DNA of 64,000 nt. Source: Sphingomonadales bacterium Ga0077557 (GTDB taxonomy: Bacteria > Pseudomonadota > Alphaproteobacteria > Sphingomonadales > Sphingomonadaceae). The position numbers and the translations under genes are program-made. The stretch is taken from assembly GCA_001464615.1 (NCBI GenBank), contig LNFI01000016.1:124001-188000 (forward strand), written 5' to 3'. Of this stretch, positions 63,669 through 64,000 are shown one piece after another (the stretch's first letter is position 1; each line of letters opens with the position of its first letter). The notes below the pieces were generated by a model that was given only the letters and a program-made list of their open reading frames with translations, had not been told where the DNA came from and searched no databases.

Positions 63669-63775
63669 GGCTTTACTACCCTTACCCTGATGTTGATAAC
63701 TTTCAAAAGTTGGGTCTGAGCACTTGGCGCGTTGATGATGGCGGACTTGCTGTCAAACGACCCTTGTCTCTGCGT

Positions 63776-64000
63776 TCAATCCTCCCTTGCATCGCGCAGT
63801 GCTTCGAGCTCCGCCAGTCTTACGGAGTCGCCAGCCGCCAACTCCTCCTCCAGATAGAAACTGTACGGTATGTCACGCACCAATTTTTGAGCCTCGCCAG
63901 TGTATTCAGGAGCGATAACCGCAAAAGCATCCACCAGTTCGCGGAGAAATGCCTTGTCCAGCGCTTGGAGGTCCGCGCCTAGCAGTTCCATCATCTGAAC
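63776..64000 (-). CDS. small acidic hypothetical protein, tandem paralogue 2 (5' end beyond window)
   Basis: This frame is open from the right window edge to 63776. It matches paralogue 1 over its length (ALDKAFLRELVDAFAVIAPEYTGEAQ versus ALDKDLLRGLIDAFAVIAPEYSGEAQ), and the alignment indicates that about 30 N-terminal residues lie outside the window. The C-terminus LAELEALRDARED equals that of paralogue 1 except one residue insertion. It belongs to the same unknown family. Confidence 0.65.
   Translation of the reverse strand, partial: VQMMELLGADLQALDKAFLRELVDAFAVIAPEYTGEAQKLVRDIPYSFYLEEELAAGDSVRLAELEALRDARED

Overview
The window is high-GC DNA with tightly packed, overlapping genes. It has two TonB-dependent receptors, spinster-type and other MFS carriers, stacked VOC/SDR/CoA-enzyme genes and palindromic intergenic repeats ending in CCTCCCC/GGGGAGG. 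This style fits an alphaproteobacterium of the Sphingomonadales (Sphingomonas/Erythrobacter-like). That placement is inferred from gene style only; there is no rRNA gene, and I saw no tRNA, CRISPR array or complete insertion sequence.

Layout. (1) 1-8,989, minus strand: two giant genes of the 3-hydroxypropionate route, propionyl-CoA synthase (pcs) followed by a malonyl-CoA reductase-like gene (mcr, cut by the left edge). A cysteine-free LysR regulator (9,164-10,087) diverges from them. (2) 10,181-14,412: an overlapping three-gene type I secretion-like exporter (ABC, HlyD, TolC) whose ABC nucleotide-binding domain has lost its catalytic motifs. (3) 14,545-16,743: katG with its terminator. (4) 16,906-60,703: about 44 kb of catabolic genes that look like one regulon. 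(5) 60,864-63,246: an ABC-2 type ATPase with a frameshifted permease. (6) 63,357-64,000: two tandem small paralogues.

The main observation is in region 4. A 12-bp palindrome, TTGTCCGGACAA, exact or with one or two changes, lies at every promoter region of this region: before the DUF1838 gene, between TonB receptor 1 and the DUF1330/VOC/MFS operon, between the GntR/UTRA regulator and the ten-gene PrpD operon, before the lyase/hydratase/acyl-CoA dehydrogenase/CoA-transferase operon, between a membrane protein and the TonB receptor 2 operon, and between the isochorismatase operon and the alpha/beta-hydrolase/LeuCD/HMG-CoA-lyase operon. I saw no copy outside the region. The only regulator encoded inside it is the GntR/UTRA protein at 33,309, and one operator overlaps its own promoter, so I infer it is the local regulator.

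Together the genes suggest uptake (two TonB receptors, two MFS carriers), export of a few small fold proteins, and oxidation (FAD oxidase, SDR, aldehyde dehydrogenase). Amide or imide bonds would be hydrolysed by an amidase, an isochorismatase-type hydrolase and three NodB/PuuE-type hydrolases. CoA activation would use a PaaK-like ligase and three type III CoA-transferases. A C4-C6 branched dicarboxylate would then be hydrated and cleaved by acyl-CoA dehydrogenase, MaoC, PrpD-like, LeuCD-like, citramalyl-CoA-lyase-like and HMG-CoA-lyase-like enzymes. The substrate cannot be read from the sequence; a nitrogen-containing ring or imide that yields a methyl-branched dicarboxylate is my working hypothesis. 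Intergenic stretches not listed as features (10,088-10,180, 14,413-14,544, 60,723-60,863, 63,247-63,356, 63,669-63,775) show no gene that I can support.
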